From positions 3,104,422-3,168,421 of the forward strand of contig NC_052142.2 of NCBI RefSeq assembly GCF_016086655.4: 64,000 nucleotides of DNA, written 5' to 3'. Below the pieces are notes generated by a model. It saw nothing but the letters and a program-made list of their open reading frames with translations. It ran no database searches and was not told the DNA's origin. Shown here one piece after another: positions 35,617 to 48,531 of the stretch. The stretch is from Lepeophtheirus salmonis. Taxonomy: Eukaryota; Arthropoda; Copepoda; Siphonostomatoida; Caligidae. The position numbers and the translations under genes were made by a program. Within the stretch, counting starts at the first letter, position 1; each line of letters opens with the position of its first letter.

Positions 35617-38323
35617 ATTGGGTTTCTTTTTCTCTTCTAAATCATGGAGCAGAAAGTAGGTTTTCTGGTCTATTGTTTCAAAAGTATAACCCTATATCAA
35701 CCATATATCTGCTGATCACTTAAATATAGAGTTGCAAAATTCCACAAACTTTCAAATATGGAAAATTTCTATGGGTATTTGGGGAATGAAAAGTAATTAA
35801 AGGCAATTTTGCAGAACTAATGGAAATTTTTGACTGAAAACAGTGTTAAACCAGGAATTTTCAATGGAGGCAGAAAATTTTTTGTTGAAAAATATATTTT
35901 TCAACATGTTTGATTTCCACCACACTTTTTTTATAGTGACGTCATATAATATGATTTTGTTACTTTTTATGTCCAAATCTGTCTATTTTACCCAGCAGTT
36001 GGTACGATGCATTAAATTTAAAATTCTAGAAATAGTGAAGTTATAGACTATGAGTGGTTGCGTATTTTGTTAAAATCTGCCTGTCTCGCCCAGCAGTTGG
36101 TACAATAAATCAGATTGAAAATTCTAGCAACCCTAACTACATATTTGTCGAACATTGTATTTCTATTAACCTTCATGATGGTCCAACCTTTTATTTATAT
36201 TAATCTTCAACAGCATAAGTTTTAAAAATTTACATTTAAAAGAAAAAAACAGAGTATTTGCTTGAATACTGTCCATATACCTCAGATTTAAGCTTTTTTG
36301 TAAAAAAAAAAATAATTATATTGAAGTTATAGAATGGACAATTAGATATATTTATAATTATTTAAAAAAATATATATATATATCAAAATAACGTCAATCG
36401 AATTGGATTGATTTAGCACATGCCCCTTTTTTTATTTCCTTAGCATATTACAACCAAACTGATGTACTGATAAATATGAAAAATTGCAATTATATTAAAT
36501 TCGTATTAAATTGAGCAAAAAACATTAAACTTTCAATAAACATTGTCTTAGTGACCTTAATGATCTTAAAACGGAAAGTGACCATTTTAATTCAATTTTA
36601 GCACATAAAACCAGCGACAAAAATTGAAACATCCGATCTGGACCTATAAAATATATGATTTGGCTACATTTTTGTTCTTTTTTCTTTATCATATATCAAA
36701 TTGATGACAAAATACTATATATATATATTTACATATTTGATGCAATATTTATTCAGTTCAAATTATTTCATTTTTTAAGTAAATTTATTTTCAAATATTT
36801 ATAAATCAAATATTTTATTTATATTTTTATATAATATCAAAGATGTAAATAATTTATAATTACTTATTGTAAGTTTTAGACCAATGCTAATGACTTTTGG
36901 TAAGTATTTTCTTGTTGGTGTTGAGGTAGATCCTTTGATGGTCTTCCCCGATTTGTAGAAGACATTGAAGTTGTGACTTGCCATTTTTTATTAACGAATA
37001 TATTCTGATATGAGTGCCACTACTCATTCAACAAGATAATTACATTTGTGGCGCGAAACAACTTTTTTTGATGCCTCTATGTAGTCTTCCCTACCCTTCC
37101 AAAGTGCTGGGTCAACTTCTAAAAAGTATCAGGCAGCTCAAAAATTTCCAGAACTTTTTTGACTTCTTCAATATTTTTAAGTATAAATCATTGGTTAAGC
37201 TTTTTGTCCTCCTGCGCTTAACTTTGAGTGTGCGAAGCATTTTTCTTTTTGTTGTTAAACTTACTCTATCATAAGGGAAAGTTAGTCCAAAGAGTTCCTC
37301 CGACAAATACTATAAATTGTTGAAAAATTTATATCAGGGGGATTCGGAGATATATTTATTAATTGAAAAATATTCGATTTACTTTTTCATTAGACTGAGG
37401 TTGTTAAAAAGAGCAATTGGAGGCCTGAGCCTCATTGACCTACGTTTTGATATATACTCTTACAATGTAAACACTAACATCACGTAATCCTCATTATTTC
37501 CTCAGAGTCAATTTGAATTATAATTTAAATATCCAAATCTTTAGACGATATATGAATTTTGAAGGCCAAGGCATGGTGAATTGCACCAGGTGAAAATAAC
37601 TTTACTCCATGAACAGGGTAATCACCAAGAAATATAATTAATAATTTTCTATTTTTGTCTCTTGAATATTTTTTTTATATTATCTTTTGCAAATTCAGTA
37701 GTACTATGTCGTATGCCATCCAAAGAAATGGCCAACTCTAAGTGTATCGAATTGATTTTTTTTTTAGGTATAATCTTCGACCAGGATGACCTACATTATA
37801 ATTGTTGGTTTAATATGTTAAAATTGAATTAAAATTGTCACTTTCCGAGAAAAGGCCACTATGGCCATTTAAATTTTTTGTTGAGTTTAATGTAAACTAA
37901 ACATAATTACAAATTTTTATATTCATCATACCAATAGTAAGGTTGCAATATCCTTAAGAAATAAAAAAGAGTCATGGGCTAAATTTCAAATAACTTCAAT
38001 TGACATTATTCGACCATATATAAATTTATTTTGAAATAATTAAAAAATATATTTTATATATTTTTAGTAAGGTCGATTTATTGTTTTAACATATAAACTT
38101 TAATTTGAAGTATATGTACAGTATTCAAGCAAACACTCAGTTTTTTCTTTAGAAATTTAAATTTTCAAAACCTTTAAGGCCCTTTAGCTACCTATGAATA
38201 TTTTCAAAACTGTACAAACTTTTCTAAAGTACTTTTTTTTTTTTATTCATCCCAATGTTCCGCCATTTTATAAAAATAATTAAATATAACAAAAGAAAAA
38301 AAAAAAAAGATTAATAATTAATA
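35617..38323. repeat. segmental duplication block 1, copy 2 (partner 5786-9025)
   Basis: Nearly identical to 5786-5872 plus 6411-9025. It ends exactly at the N run, 2-3 bases from the point where copy 1 meets the target duplication of hAT copy B. Differences are mainly homopolymer length and scattered substitutions. Confidence 0.85.
36218..38175 (-). mobile_element. DNA transposon with ~400-bp terminal inverted repeats, copy 2
   Basis: Second copy of the element described at 6931-8879, with the same inverted arms (about 36218-36625 and 37795-38175) and the same interior frames at 36799-36984, 37112-37306 and about 37520-37730. The last of these is disrupted by a homopolymer indel here. Confidence 0.65.
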
Positions 38324-38423
38324 NNNNNNNNNNNNNNNNNNNNNNNNNNNNNNNNNNNNNNNNNNNNNNNNNNNNNNNNNNNNNNNNNNNNNNNNNNNNN
38401 NNNNNNNNNNNNNNNNNNNNNNN
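38324..38423. other. assembly gap (100 N)
   Basis: Exactly 100 N bases, the conventional size for a gap of unknown length. The left flank is block 1 copy 2 and the right flank is the repeat also present at 30088, so the join across it is not independently supported by unique sequence on either side. Confidence 0.99.
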
Positions 38424-38870
38424 GCTCATTTAAAGTCAATTTTCCCTGTAGAAATTCTTTATATGTAGCCAGTAAGACGATCTTATTGTATAATCACTTA
38501 TCAAATTCCATGGGAAAACTTGGTAACTAAAGCAAAGATCGAGAAGATATATGGGCAGATAAGGGAGGCGAGTGGATCACTTCAAAGAAACACGGACGTC
38601 AAAATTCAATTATCTAAGGAGATACTAAGGAATTGGGGCCCTAATAATATAAATGATATTTTGAACTGTATTGAAACTACTCACCCTGCAATAGAAATCC
38701 TGAAAAAGTGCCTACGGCTTTCCTGATTTCATATCCGTAGGTATACAATAATAATCTTCAAAGATGGTAGTGGTAAATTTGCTAATAATTTGAGCATAAG
38801 TTATGCCTTTAGGCATATTCATGTGCACTTTTATCTCCTCTAGAAACCATTCTTCTTGCTCGAATTTCCT
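38424..38870 (+). repeat. unnamed repeat, second copy (partner 30088-30505)
   Basis: Contains a 68-codon frame at 38520-38726 (KIEKIYGQIREASGS near the start, HPAIEILKK near the end) that is open here but broken in the partner. No family recognised. The repeat begins at the gap edge, so its true left end is not visible here. Confidence 0.5.
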
Positions 38871-40928
38871 ATCCGAAAAAGAGATAGATCCCCACAAATC
38901 TCCGTCTGTGAGGAGAAGATAGATATAACTATCGAAAAATCACGTGTGTGTGTTTTCGTGTAAAACGTAGAGTAACACTGAGGATTCTGAAGGAGCTGTC
39001 TTCTATATTATTAAAGCAAAAAATTCCTGTATCCGACGCTTAATTACTCCGGGGCATAAAAAGACTACCTCTTGTAATAAATAAAGTAATTAAGGACCCA
39101 AAAAAAACTCATAATTCTATTCTATTCGTTACCTTAGTTGAATATCTATTAATAAATTCAATAATAATGCCATGTAATTTTGAAATAATAAAGATATAAT
39201 TTTTATAGAACGGAATCTATAGATATATAATCTATTTCAACAAAATTGCTAACATTTGCAAGATTTTTCAAAATGTTTAATAAATATTAATTCACATTAT
39301 GTAATAAGCAAACAAATACTTTTCTAACAATTATTAAATATTTTGACATTTTGCAAATTTTAAATCACTAACTAAAACATCAGCTCCTATTGAAACACTG
39401 ACATTGCACATTTTTCTACGTTGTCGTTATTTTCAGTATAAGGCCAATATGAAATATCATAAGATATTTATGTACATTAAAATATGCCACTTTTGCATCA
39501 AAAGTACCAATGTAATTAACAAAAATAAATTAAATTAATTTTCTAAAAGATTTACGATAATCAGCCTCTCCATTCAGGAAGGAAGGTTAACTATATTGGA
39601 AACATCCCTCACTTTTAACATTTTCTGGTTCTTCCCTTGTACTGATGAGCATTTCCATTATTCAAATCAACTAGAAAGACTCGGTAGTCAAAAAATATAC
39701 ATTCTATTGGGGAAAAAAATTCGAAGGCAGAATATTAATAACAAAATAATGTAGTTGTAACTCACGAAGTTGATTAATTTGCAGGAGAGTGATGTATTTG
39801 GAATCCTTAAGCAAGGCTCAATAGTCATTCAAATTAGCCACTAGCCAATAGGGATAGTCATTTTTTTTTTTAGCCTGCAAAAAATTTACTAGCCCAGAAT
39901 ACCAAAATTTAAACTAATTCTGTTACAATATATACCAGAGATATTTGATTGGCTTAGATTCGAAGGGAACCTCCTATTCAATACCGTTTTGTCCAATCAG
40001 ACACTAGGACACACAAACGGCTTTAAGGAATATGTTAAAAATATCCCTAGGTTATGGAATTGAAATTGTGTGTCCGCCCTTAAAAAGTTCAGGTTTGTTA
40101 AAAAAACATTTATTGAACGCAGAAAATGAAATGTTCCAAAATTGGTCTCTTTAAAAATATATTTTGGTTAAAAATCACCCATAATATTTGTTTTCCATGT
40201 CATTTCGACGGATGAGACGTTGACACAAGGTAATACTACTAATTTGACCCCAAAACTACATATATATATATATATATATGCGATATTTAAGATATATCAT
40301 TACATAGACAAACGGACTAAATAAAAATAATTTATTCAATAATAAAAATTCACTGAATAATTATTTAAAAAAAATCATGTTGCAGAATTACTTAATCCGC
40401 ATTTAAAAATTTTTGTGATGGCCCCTTCTACATTATTAACATACATAAGCTATAAACACCAAGTTTTTAGTTACAACCTACAGGTTACTTATTTTATTAG
40501 TGATTTAAATATGATTAATCATTATGATACTTTCTCTCCTAAAGAATGAAAAAATTGTATTTGTATATATTTATATGTATGATAGCACTGGGTTGTGATT
40601 GGAGGAACATTTATAGGTATTATCTCCTCTTGCATTAGCAATAGATTTTAATTAATGTCTAATAGCACTCCTATGTAATACTAGAAAAATAAATATAATA
40701 TATTATACTAAAGAAATAATTACCGTCAAGTTATATTAAATAATCAATATGCACCCCAAACGGTAAAGAAAGGAAGTAAGACAAGCAAAGGTGCTCTAAC
40801 ATTTGGTCCTTCGAACCGGATATCTTTGAAAGCAAATATGACAAGGTTCCCTAGTAAAAGTAATCCCTGGAATCTTATTAAATACTTTTTGAAATTTTAC
40901 GGAACAATTCAATGCAGCCTTTATATTT
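38871..40928. other. AT-rich sequence without recognised genes; (TA)n microsatellite
   Basis: No sustained frames. A (TA)n run lies at about 40258-40279. Nothing in this 2 kb is clearly shared with other parts of the window. Confidence 0.35.
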
Positions 40929-43900
40929 TTTGTTACATTATTATTTAAATGATGTTTATATATTAAATTTGTTAAATTTAAGTTTAGTTGTTGCCTTAAA
41001 AACCTTATACTTGTTTTTTTCCAATTTGGTGTTTGCCGTATACAGATATATATTAATGTTTTGTTTAATGCAATTTATCATCTAAAAATAAGATTACGGA
41101 TAGTTTTACTCCTATTAATTCTGACTTAGAAGAAACCTTAGAGTCAGGTAATTTAGATCAAGCAAGAATCAGAATTCTTAGTAATGACATAATATCAAAG
41201 ATTAGATAGTTATTTTAATCAATTATCTTCCGAAATTGCTAAAGATAAATATTTGATTATTTTGGATACCCTGATAATTTTGAAAGGGAGTTTTCAAAAT
41301 TGAGTAGAATACTTATATCATTTAAAAGAGAGATGTTAAATAAAGGATCTGAGGATAAGAAGAAATAAAAAAGGATTCGATGAACAGGCTTAGAAAGATT
41401 ATGGAACTTAAGATTGAGATTAGCACTGTTGCTTGTGAGTACATTATATACAACTGTGGTTCTGTTAACAGGTTGCCTCCCTTAGCAAAATTGATTCTTC
41501 CCTTATTTGATGTAAGGTGGAAGAATTTCAAAATAAAAGGAAAAAGAAAATGTGAAAATTAGAAAAAATGGCAAAAATCTTTTAAACTGATATAATACCT
41601 ATCACTAATATAATATATTTTAAGGTAAAAGAAAGAGATACAATCATTGTAACAGTTCGATTCGAAGACGTGCTAATATCTTAATTCTCCATTATAAATT
41701 ATAATATCATGAGATATGAGGCGTTATTCATATTGAACAAGACTCAGGGATTGACGAACACGCATGCCGTTTCTGGGAAATGGAAGAAGATGTGGGACTC
41801 AAAGGATCTACTAAACATTAATGAAGAACGAGCTTGTTTGTTAAGAAATTAATTAGAAGACGGAAGAAAATAGACTTCCTTACACAATGCGTTTGTGGTA
41901 TATGTTGTTACTATTTAGATTCAGTATATTACTTATTATGTATGTATTTTCATTTGTTATTTTTCTTCTTTTCGTTTCGTTTATGGGCGTCTCTAAGTTT
42001 ATAATACCCAAAAATATTTATGATCGTCACAAGTTACCTGTGATTTGTGTTTGAACAGGAGATATTAACAAAAAAGACAGGAGGATTCAGAAAGAAATAT
42101 ATGTCCTTTCTTTTGGTTCTTTATTAATTGGAAGAGAGGTCAGTAGTGCCTTACTAGTGGTCAATTTTATTCAGTAAGTGACTACAGATACGATTAGTTC
42201 TCCAGAATTAAAATCTATGTTCCATGGACTTGGGAGGTTGGAAGGAGAATACGAAATTGAAATGGAATCAAATATGGAGCCTTACAGAATAATGAATCCA
42301 AGGAGGATATCAATTCCACTCCACCTCTGGTAAAACAAGAATTGGAAAGGCTCGTAAAACTAGATGTCATTGAAATATGCATATCCAAGGATTTTGATTC
42401 GATTTTGAATTTTTAGAGAAATCCTATTTATTATGGAGATGTACTAGCACATATGTAACACTATCTTAATAATTTTAACTATTTCAATGTAACAATAATG
42501 ACGTCATACTCCATAATAAATAATAATAATTGATATCCCAATGTAGATATAATACTGCACTTCGTACTAATTCAAATAATGTTATTACTAATTACATTTG
42601 AAATTCCCAAATCATCGTGAATGGATATCTTGATTGTTGCTATCCTGGAATCTTCTTCCCTAGGAAGGTGTCGACTCTCCTCTCTTATGAAGCCTGGTAT
42701 TTTTCCTAGGATTAATTTGCCTCAGGTTTTCGCCCGTAGAATACGGAGTTCCAAATAAGAGCATCTCTTGAGATGGAGGATGTATCTTCCTTCGATTTCC
42801 TCTATTTGCCTTTTGTCATAAATCTTGGAGAACGTAGAAGTCCACCTATTCCACTCTTAAATGAAAAAGAAATATCTTAAGCCTTAACAATTCTCAATTT
42901 AAAAATAAATTTAAATTTCGAATTGTTAGATATTCAGTCTTATGGTTATAATTTCATATTGTTGTAGTACCCAATTAATATATCTATATTTTGTATTTCT
43001 TATCCAGAGCATTTTATCTCTATCTGGAAGTAAACTGATCTCATCATAGTTTCAACCCTTGAATATATTCATTATTATATATGAATGGATAGATTCCTAA
43101 GCAAGAAAGGAGTTAACTCTATTCTCGCATTAGGCTTAGCTTGGTTTGATATTTTTCTATAGATAAATTTTCATTCGGTCATCCTCCCACCATATGTTGG
43201 AATTAAATCAACTCTTTTGGAGGATAAAGTATTTCGGATTTCTTCTTTTGTCCTACTTCTTAGAGAACATAGAAGTCTTTAATTAATAAAGATCGATCCA
43301 AGCAAATGAAAAACACTTTTAAATTCAAAATTTGTTTCTCCATTTACTCAAATGTTTTTGTATTTTATTTTTAATATAATTAATTTTTATTATTATTGTT
43401 TAGTATCATATTAATATTCTGTTAATACCTCATATTTTACTTTATTATATTAACATATATTACATTCAGGCTCTTATTTTATTCAATCAGAATTTTAGTG
43501 CCTGGAGGAGGACGTTTGACTAGATATAGACTAGTTCAACATGTATATGTTAAAATTTAAATATCTTTATTTTAACAGAGTAAAAATGATCCTTCCTTTA
43601 TGCGAAAAGAAAAAAAAGAAAGAAAAAGAATACAAGGTACCATGATGAATAATTAATATTATCTAAACAAGTCGAACTTCTACACTACTAACCCTAGACG
43701 ACAGAGTGAGTAAAGAGTTAGTCTAGTTGTAATGTACAATAAACTGCATCATACAAACATTGATAAATAAAAAAATAGATCATTCTCCAGTCGTAGATCT
43801 TGTGTATCTTATAGTCGGAGACGCTGGAAGAATACTTAAGCTCCAAGTGCAAGTCGAATATCCATTGATACATTGTCAGTTCTTGAAAATAAAGTCCATA

Positions 43901-44264
43901 GAAAATTTTTGATACTTTCCTTAACACTTAATAATTCTATCAAATAATCCCTATCAAACGTTGAATATTTCTTTTGTCTCGTTGAAAGAGCCCGAAATAT
44001 TCTGAAATAAAATGAATTATCTAATGATAGATCGTAGATAAATCATAAAAATGCAAATACGGAAAATATAAAACAGTAAATAGTAGGTATTAAGAGATCA
44101 AAAAGTCGTACTCCACGACGACAAAGTAAGGAAAATACATTTTTCTTAAGAACTTTTGTTTTTACTAATAAACAATTATCCAATCATAGTTTACTAGACC
44201 ACGCTCTTGATTGAGCATGATTGAAAGAGAAAGAGTTTCAAGAGGGGAGTATTTGCTTTTTGGG
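40929..44264. repeat. gypsy-derived block, copy 2 (partner 16638-19967)
   Basis: See copy 1. Same orientation, 24.3 kb apart, near-identical. The limits are sharp on both sides: the shared sequence begins TTTGTTACATTATTATTT and ends GCTTTTTGGG. Confidence 0.85.
42192..42402 (+). pseudogene. Ty3/gypsy pol fragment, copy 2
   Basis: Carries the same SPELKSMF...GEY, PRRISIPL and LVKQELERL blocks and the same frameshift (near 42332) as copy 1. It shows one substitution, T to C, in the sequence encoding FYGLGRL (giving FHGLGRL). Confidence 0.7.
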
Positions 44265-44865
44265 AGTTAGAGAGTAAATCCAGAAAATATAAAATGAGAT
44301 TTCTGATCATTAATTAAGAGATTGTCCAGTATGATAATTTTACCGACTATCATAGGTAGTGCTAGTATAAATTAGTTTACCCTCTTAATATTCTTTGCTG
44401 ATAAGTGAAAGGAATTCCGAAGTTGAGAGAGAAGTTGATCCCATGTCTAGAAAGAATGAGAAAATCAGCAATAATATCGAAGTATAAAATATTAATATAA
44501 ATATTACGATATATATACAATGGGAGATGACTGTCATGTGAGATGAATCCAAGAAAACAAGTTGCTTAATCCTGTTTATAGTAAAAACAGACTTTTTTTG
44601 TTAAGGCGAAATAAGTTGAATGGAAATATTGAACCTAACTGCACACAATTGTAACCGTGTAGACTTAGAATTTTGAGAATTATTTTAACCAAAATGATAA
44701 AATAAGAGCTCGAAATTTTTGAAAAATGAGCAATGCAAATATCAAAAATGAGCACTTTGTAATTAAAGAAAAATACAATTTTATAGGGATAATTTAAAGT
44801 AATTAGTGTTGTTTTATATTTACCATAATTTATTGATAAATTTTGCTTCATAATATATCGATAAA
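44265..44865. other. no recognised gene
   Basis: AT-rich. A 97-codon minus frame at 44576-44869 is dominated by Ile, Tyr, Lys and Phe, as expected of chance translation of AT-rich DNA. Confidence 0.3.
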
Positions 44866-45060
44866 TCAAGATTTTAGAAGATTTTCTTCGGTTAATTTAT
44901 CCGTTCGATCTGTAATTGTAGTTTTAAACATACCTAAAGACCAATCAAAGTCTGTATTAATAGTTGGAGTAAATTTGAAGTTGCCAAGATCTACAAAAGT
45001 CTTGTTTGACGGATGCATCTCATCATCACCACCACTAATTTGACTTCCCACCCAGGTTTG
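44866..45060 (-). CDS. hypothetical exon or small ORF, unknown protein
   Basis: The minus frame reads from about TWVGSQISGGDDEMHPS through NKTFVDLGNFKFTPT to KLTEENLLKS and a stop. Its amino-acid make-up is balanced, unlike the Ile/Lys/Phe-biased chance frames around it. A good donor (TCTTTAG|GTATGT) lies inside it at about 44927, so the real exon could end there rather than at the stop. No family recognised and no acceptor fixed. It could be an exon of a host gene or a transposon fragment. Confidence 0.3.
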   Translation of the reverse strand, partial: QTWVGSQISGGDDEMHPSNKTFVDLGNFKFTPTINTDFDWSLGMFKTTITDRTDKLTEENLLKS

Positions 45061-45639
45061 TACATGAAATGGAAAAGCGAAAAGTGCTCAAGCTTTTCAT
45101 TCATATTTTGAACAAATGAACGACAAACAGGGGGAAAAAAAAGAACGATGAACGGTGTTCCTTTTTACTTTCACTTTCTTATTGTCTATAAGGGTCAATT
45201 TTGAATTATTTTCTTGAGGATTACTACGTATATCGTTCCTTATTATGCGTATAATTATAATTATTATCTTTGGTGGTAGGTTTCCCTTTTTATACTGATA
45301 AATACTAAATGAATAAATAAATAATTTAAAAATGAACGGTGAAGGGAAAGTTTTTAATAAATGAACGATTGAATGAAAAAGGGGTACAAGCCTAGTCTAA
45401 CTTTTTGCATACATGGAAGATAATATTTTGTGAATGAAATAAGTTAATTTTCTCTGAAATATTTTCCCTTTTTTTCAGATAATGTTATACTTTTTTTCGG
45501 TTTCAAAAAGTATAAATTAATGGAGCCATAGTTGAGTTTTCCTTCTGTTTCAAGATTTGTAATAGTTTTCGGTAAAAATGACAAATTACCTTTGATGAAA
45601 GGCTTCCAAGAGCTAGAAATTCAAGATTTTGCTGTCAAT

Positions 45640-46022
45640 TTTCAATGGTGTCTATAACATTCAATTCACCTGGGCAGCCTCCTTGACTTCTTACAGATTC
45701 CATTTCATTTTTCTACCCGATCCAAGATTCCTTTCCCCCGTTTCTGACTTTATAACCACATAGACGGTTGGCTTGGAGATCCATAACTACTTTACAATGT
45801 CCGTAGGTTTCTAGCCAGCGTCCAAAAGTGCACGGACCGAAATTCGTTGGTTACATTCATATGAAATTTTCTTGGCTTCTCAGGCACTTAATAAGATCTA
45901 GTTTCTTTTGTTTATTTTTAGCATTTGCCTGCAACAACTTCACAAAATTCAGAAAAACCTTGATTTATTTGGCAAATACGATTTGTATAAATTTTTTCAC
46001 CGCACCCCTGTATAGTGGATAA
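45640..46022 (-). pseudogene. possible Tc1/mariner 5' end remnant
   Basis: On the minus strand the sequence begins TATACAGGGGTGCGGTGAAA at about 46016, which resembles a Tc1/mariner terminal repeat next to a TA target. About 200 bp later come broken fragments, in a frame with stops, that loosely resemble a helix-turn-helix start of a transposase (RVEK-like after a basic stretch). The opposite terminus was not found. Weakly supported. Confidence 0.3.
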
Positions 46023-46439
46023 AAAAATTATATTTCTTCAAGCCTCAACTAAAACAACCACTATGATTCATTAACATCTCAAAAGTAAATGATTCCTTTT
46101 GAAATAGACTCATCATCCAAGATTCCTTACTTGTTCGTCCTGATAAGGTATAAACAGTACACTTCTATATTATTATTATTTAATTATTTCATCACAATTG
46201 TCCGTTTTTCTTTTTCTCCTAACTATATAATTAATATGATACAACAATAAAGTTCAAACTGGTATTATAAAAGAATAAAAAGGCAGCAAATAAGTCAAGC
46301 ACAAAAATCTCCTCGAGGCAAAATTACCAGCGTTAAAAATGCTGGAGGGCAAAATGTTTGCATCAAAATCACCCGTCGAGATATTATTGTCGTCTAAATA
46401 TATCATGTTTATTAACAGCAGAGGGTGTCCATATTGCAG

Positions 46440-46566
46440 GGCTGAATAGAGAGGAATACAAACAAAAGAAGGAAATAGAAGAAAATAGACAGAGATGAGG
46501 ATGTAAAAAGAGAAAGAGGGAGAAGAGAAGAGGGAGATATATAAAGAAAAAGAGAAAGGAAAGTTT
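46440..46566 (+). repeat. purine-rich (GA) tract, ~125 bp
   Basis: Almost all purines on the plus strand, with runs such as GAGAAAGAGGGAGAAGAGAA. It lies about 0.5 kb beyond the Pax3/7 stop codon, on the 3' side. The 95-codon minus frame across it (LFLFLHPH...) is a low-complexity artefact. Confidence 0.7.
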
Positions 46567-46570
46567 ACTT

Positions 46571-46576
46571 TTTATT
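46571..46576 (-). terminator. candidate polyadenylation signal for Pax3/7
   Basis: AATAAA on the minus strand 522 bp past the stop codon at 47098. It is only a candidate: the region is AT-rich and such hexamers occur by chance. Confidence 0.2.
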
Positions 46577-47097
46577 TCATTTTCGGTCAAAAACAGCATC
46601 TTAATGCACTCAGAGGACTTATCTGTGCGACCGTTTTGGATTCCATGAAGGAAACGAGAAAAGGCAGGCATACAAATATATATAAGTAATATGTATTCAG
46701 TATTGTTAAACTATAACATAAAGCCCCAGATCATAGATTATTTTGAATCATTTTGTTTACATCTCACGCCCTACAGTACTTTCAACAAATATATTGCAAT
46801 GATTGAAATTCAACTACATAGATTTGAAGTATAAAAATGTGTAATTTTGTCTTTTTTTGATCAAAATTACTTGTTGATTATAAGCAAGATAATAATCTAC
46901 TAAATTACCTTTAAATATATTATAGTTCCTATTTCAATATACATACATTCTTCACAATAGAAAGATATGATTAAAAATATAAGAAAACAATTTTTGCCAA
47001 TTTACCCATGAAATTCAACAATAATTATTGAAATTTCACAATATTTTTTCTCCCCACATGGATATAAGATGCTTATAAAATCAAAATCATGAATCAT

Positions 47098-47352
47098 TCA
47101 ATACCATCCATACATGCTTGTAAATGTGTGTCCAGTAAGTGGAACGTTTCTATTGGGTGAAGAAAACCAGTCTTCTGTATTTCCAGCATAATAATGTCGT
47201 TCTTGATCAAATGTCGAGGAAGTATTAAAAATTAATGGAACTGTGGATGAGCAAAACGCATTTTCTAAAGGTGGAGTGCATGATTTTGAAAAGTTAAATT
47301 CATTGTTGTTCAATGAAGAACTTTGATCCACTTCATTGTTGAAATATTGAAT
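47098..47352 (-). CDS. Pax3/7: Pax3/7 (gooseberry/paired), last coding exon
   Basis: This exon encodes 84 residues and the TGA stop at 47098-47100. It opens in phase 0 after a CAACTTTAG acceptor (IQYFNNEVDQSSS) and is rich in Ser, Asn, Thr and Pro, with HYYAGNTEDWF in the middle and SMYGWY at the end. Such low-conservation, Ser/Pro-rich tails are the transactivation region in Pax3/7 proteins. It is assigned to the gene because its frame continues exactly from the preceding exon 48 bp upstream and the same frame reaches the homeodomain exon. The tail by itself is not diagnostic. Confidence 0.75.
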   Translation of the reverse strand: MQYFNNEVDQSSSLNNNEFNFSKSCTPPLENAFCSSTVPLIFNTSSTFDQERHYYAGNTEDWFSSPNRNVPLTGHTFTSMYGWY

Positions 47353-47400
47353 CTAAAGTTGTGTTAGTGTCAATTTTATTATAAACATAATATTAATTAC

Positions 47401-47500
47401 CTGTGATGTCAATGATGACGTTGATGGATATGTTCCATGGTTTTGCAATGAAGATGATCCTAAATTTGACTGTGACAGGGGAGTGGGGTCTTGGCTAGAA
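47401..47500 (-). CDS. Pax3/7: Pax3/7, penultimate exon
   Basis: 100 bp between an acceptor (ATATCAG) and a donor (ACATCACAG|GTAATT). The first base completes a codon split by the long intron (AG|T, Ser) and the remaining 33 codons are open: SSQDPTPLSQSNLG and on to STSSLTSQ. It ends in phase 0, matching the last exon across a very short 48-bp intron (47353-47400). Confidence 0.75.
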
Positions 47501-47930
47501 CTGATATGAACATCTATTTATAGATATAGTATTTTTATATAAAGATATGTATTAAAATATAATTGATGTAAAAATATGCCGTTGTATAATCATTTATTAG
47601 AGCTTCAGAAATATTTTTAGCTCTGAAAAGTTAGTAGAAAAATATCTTTTTTTAATTAAACGTTTAAAAAAAATGGTAACTAATGGAATGAAAATAATCC
47701 TAAATATTTCCAAATTCAACTAAAAATTGATAAATACAGTCATTTAATTCTTTGGGATAATTTATAAAACACAATGTTCTTTTTTCCCTTAACATTTAGC
47801 ACCAACTCCGAATATGTTGACTCACATGGTTCTTTTACTAACTAATTTATATGTATAATAGTAAATAAAATGCACAAGGGTGTCCCTTACACTATGCTCC
47901 AAAAGCGATAATGATGGATTTTTCTTCTAT

Positions 47931-48255
47931 TGTATTATTATTATTATTCATCCAAATGTTTGACCCATATTTATAAAAAATATTTTTAGTATAACCAAAG
48001 AAAAAAAAAACCAAATGATGAATGATTAATATCTTTAAACAATGAAAGAGGTGTTACACTTCCTCGTTGTGATAATTCTGTGCTTCTTATGGAATTTTTT
48101 TAACCAAATTACTGTTTTTTAAGATGCTTTGTAAAATTGAGTTTTCAGGTAGAAGCCCTATTCCTTCATTAAAATATCCAATTGATATGAGGTAAAAAGC
48201 CAGGCGACATTTCAGCTGCTCCAATGGCCTCGTGCATCCATCCATTTTATTAATC
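47931..48255 (-). mobile_element. LINE family 1 3'-end fragment (empty-site relative of hAT copy B)
   Basis: Matches 8935-9033 plus 11121-11340, with no hAT element between them: the sequence runs straight through the position where copy B sits in the other locus. It begins next to an (ATT)n tract at about 47932-47950, which on the minus strand is a TAA-type 3' tail. A second piece of the same family (MEGGREAA block) follows at 48940-49040. Confidence 0.65.
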
Positions 48256-48531
48256 TTTTTTTTTTTTTTTTCTTGAGTTTTTGGATTTAGAATATTTATA
48301 GAGCATACAATTAAACAAATTTAAGCATAAAGCTTCTATTGTTCGTATTAAATTATTTTTACACACATATTCATAATTATTTACACGTAATGTGTAAAAA
48401 ATATGATGAGACACGAAGATTTTTTCTACTTTGGACCAAGAGGTTTTTCCATCATCAACATCATTAAAAAAAGTTTGAAACAGCGAAACAAATTTATCAC
48501 CAGAAATTGAGAGGGGAAACAATGGTGCCAA
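48250..48531 (-). other. 93-codon open frame in the LINE 3' region
   Basis: Starts MAPLFPLSISGDKFVSLFQ and ends in a Lys run translated from the poly(A) tract. Not recognised. Part of it is shared with 30520 onward. Confidence 0.2.

Noticed and set aside
46384..46671. 95-codon frame with repeated Phe/Leu/Ser
   Set aside because: It is the translation of a purine-rich tract on the opposite strand; low complexity.
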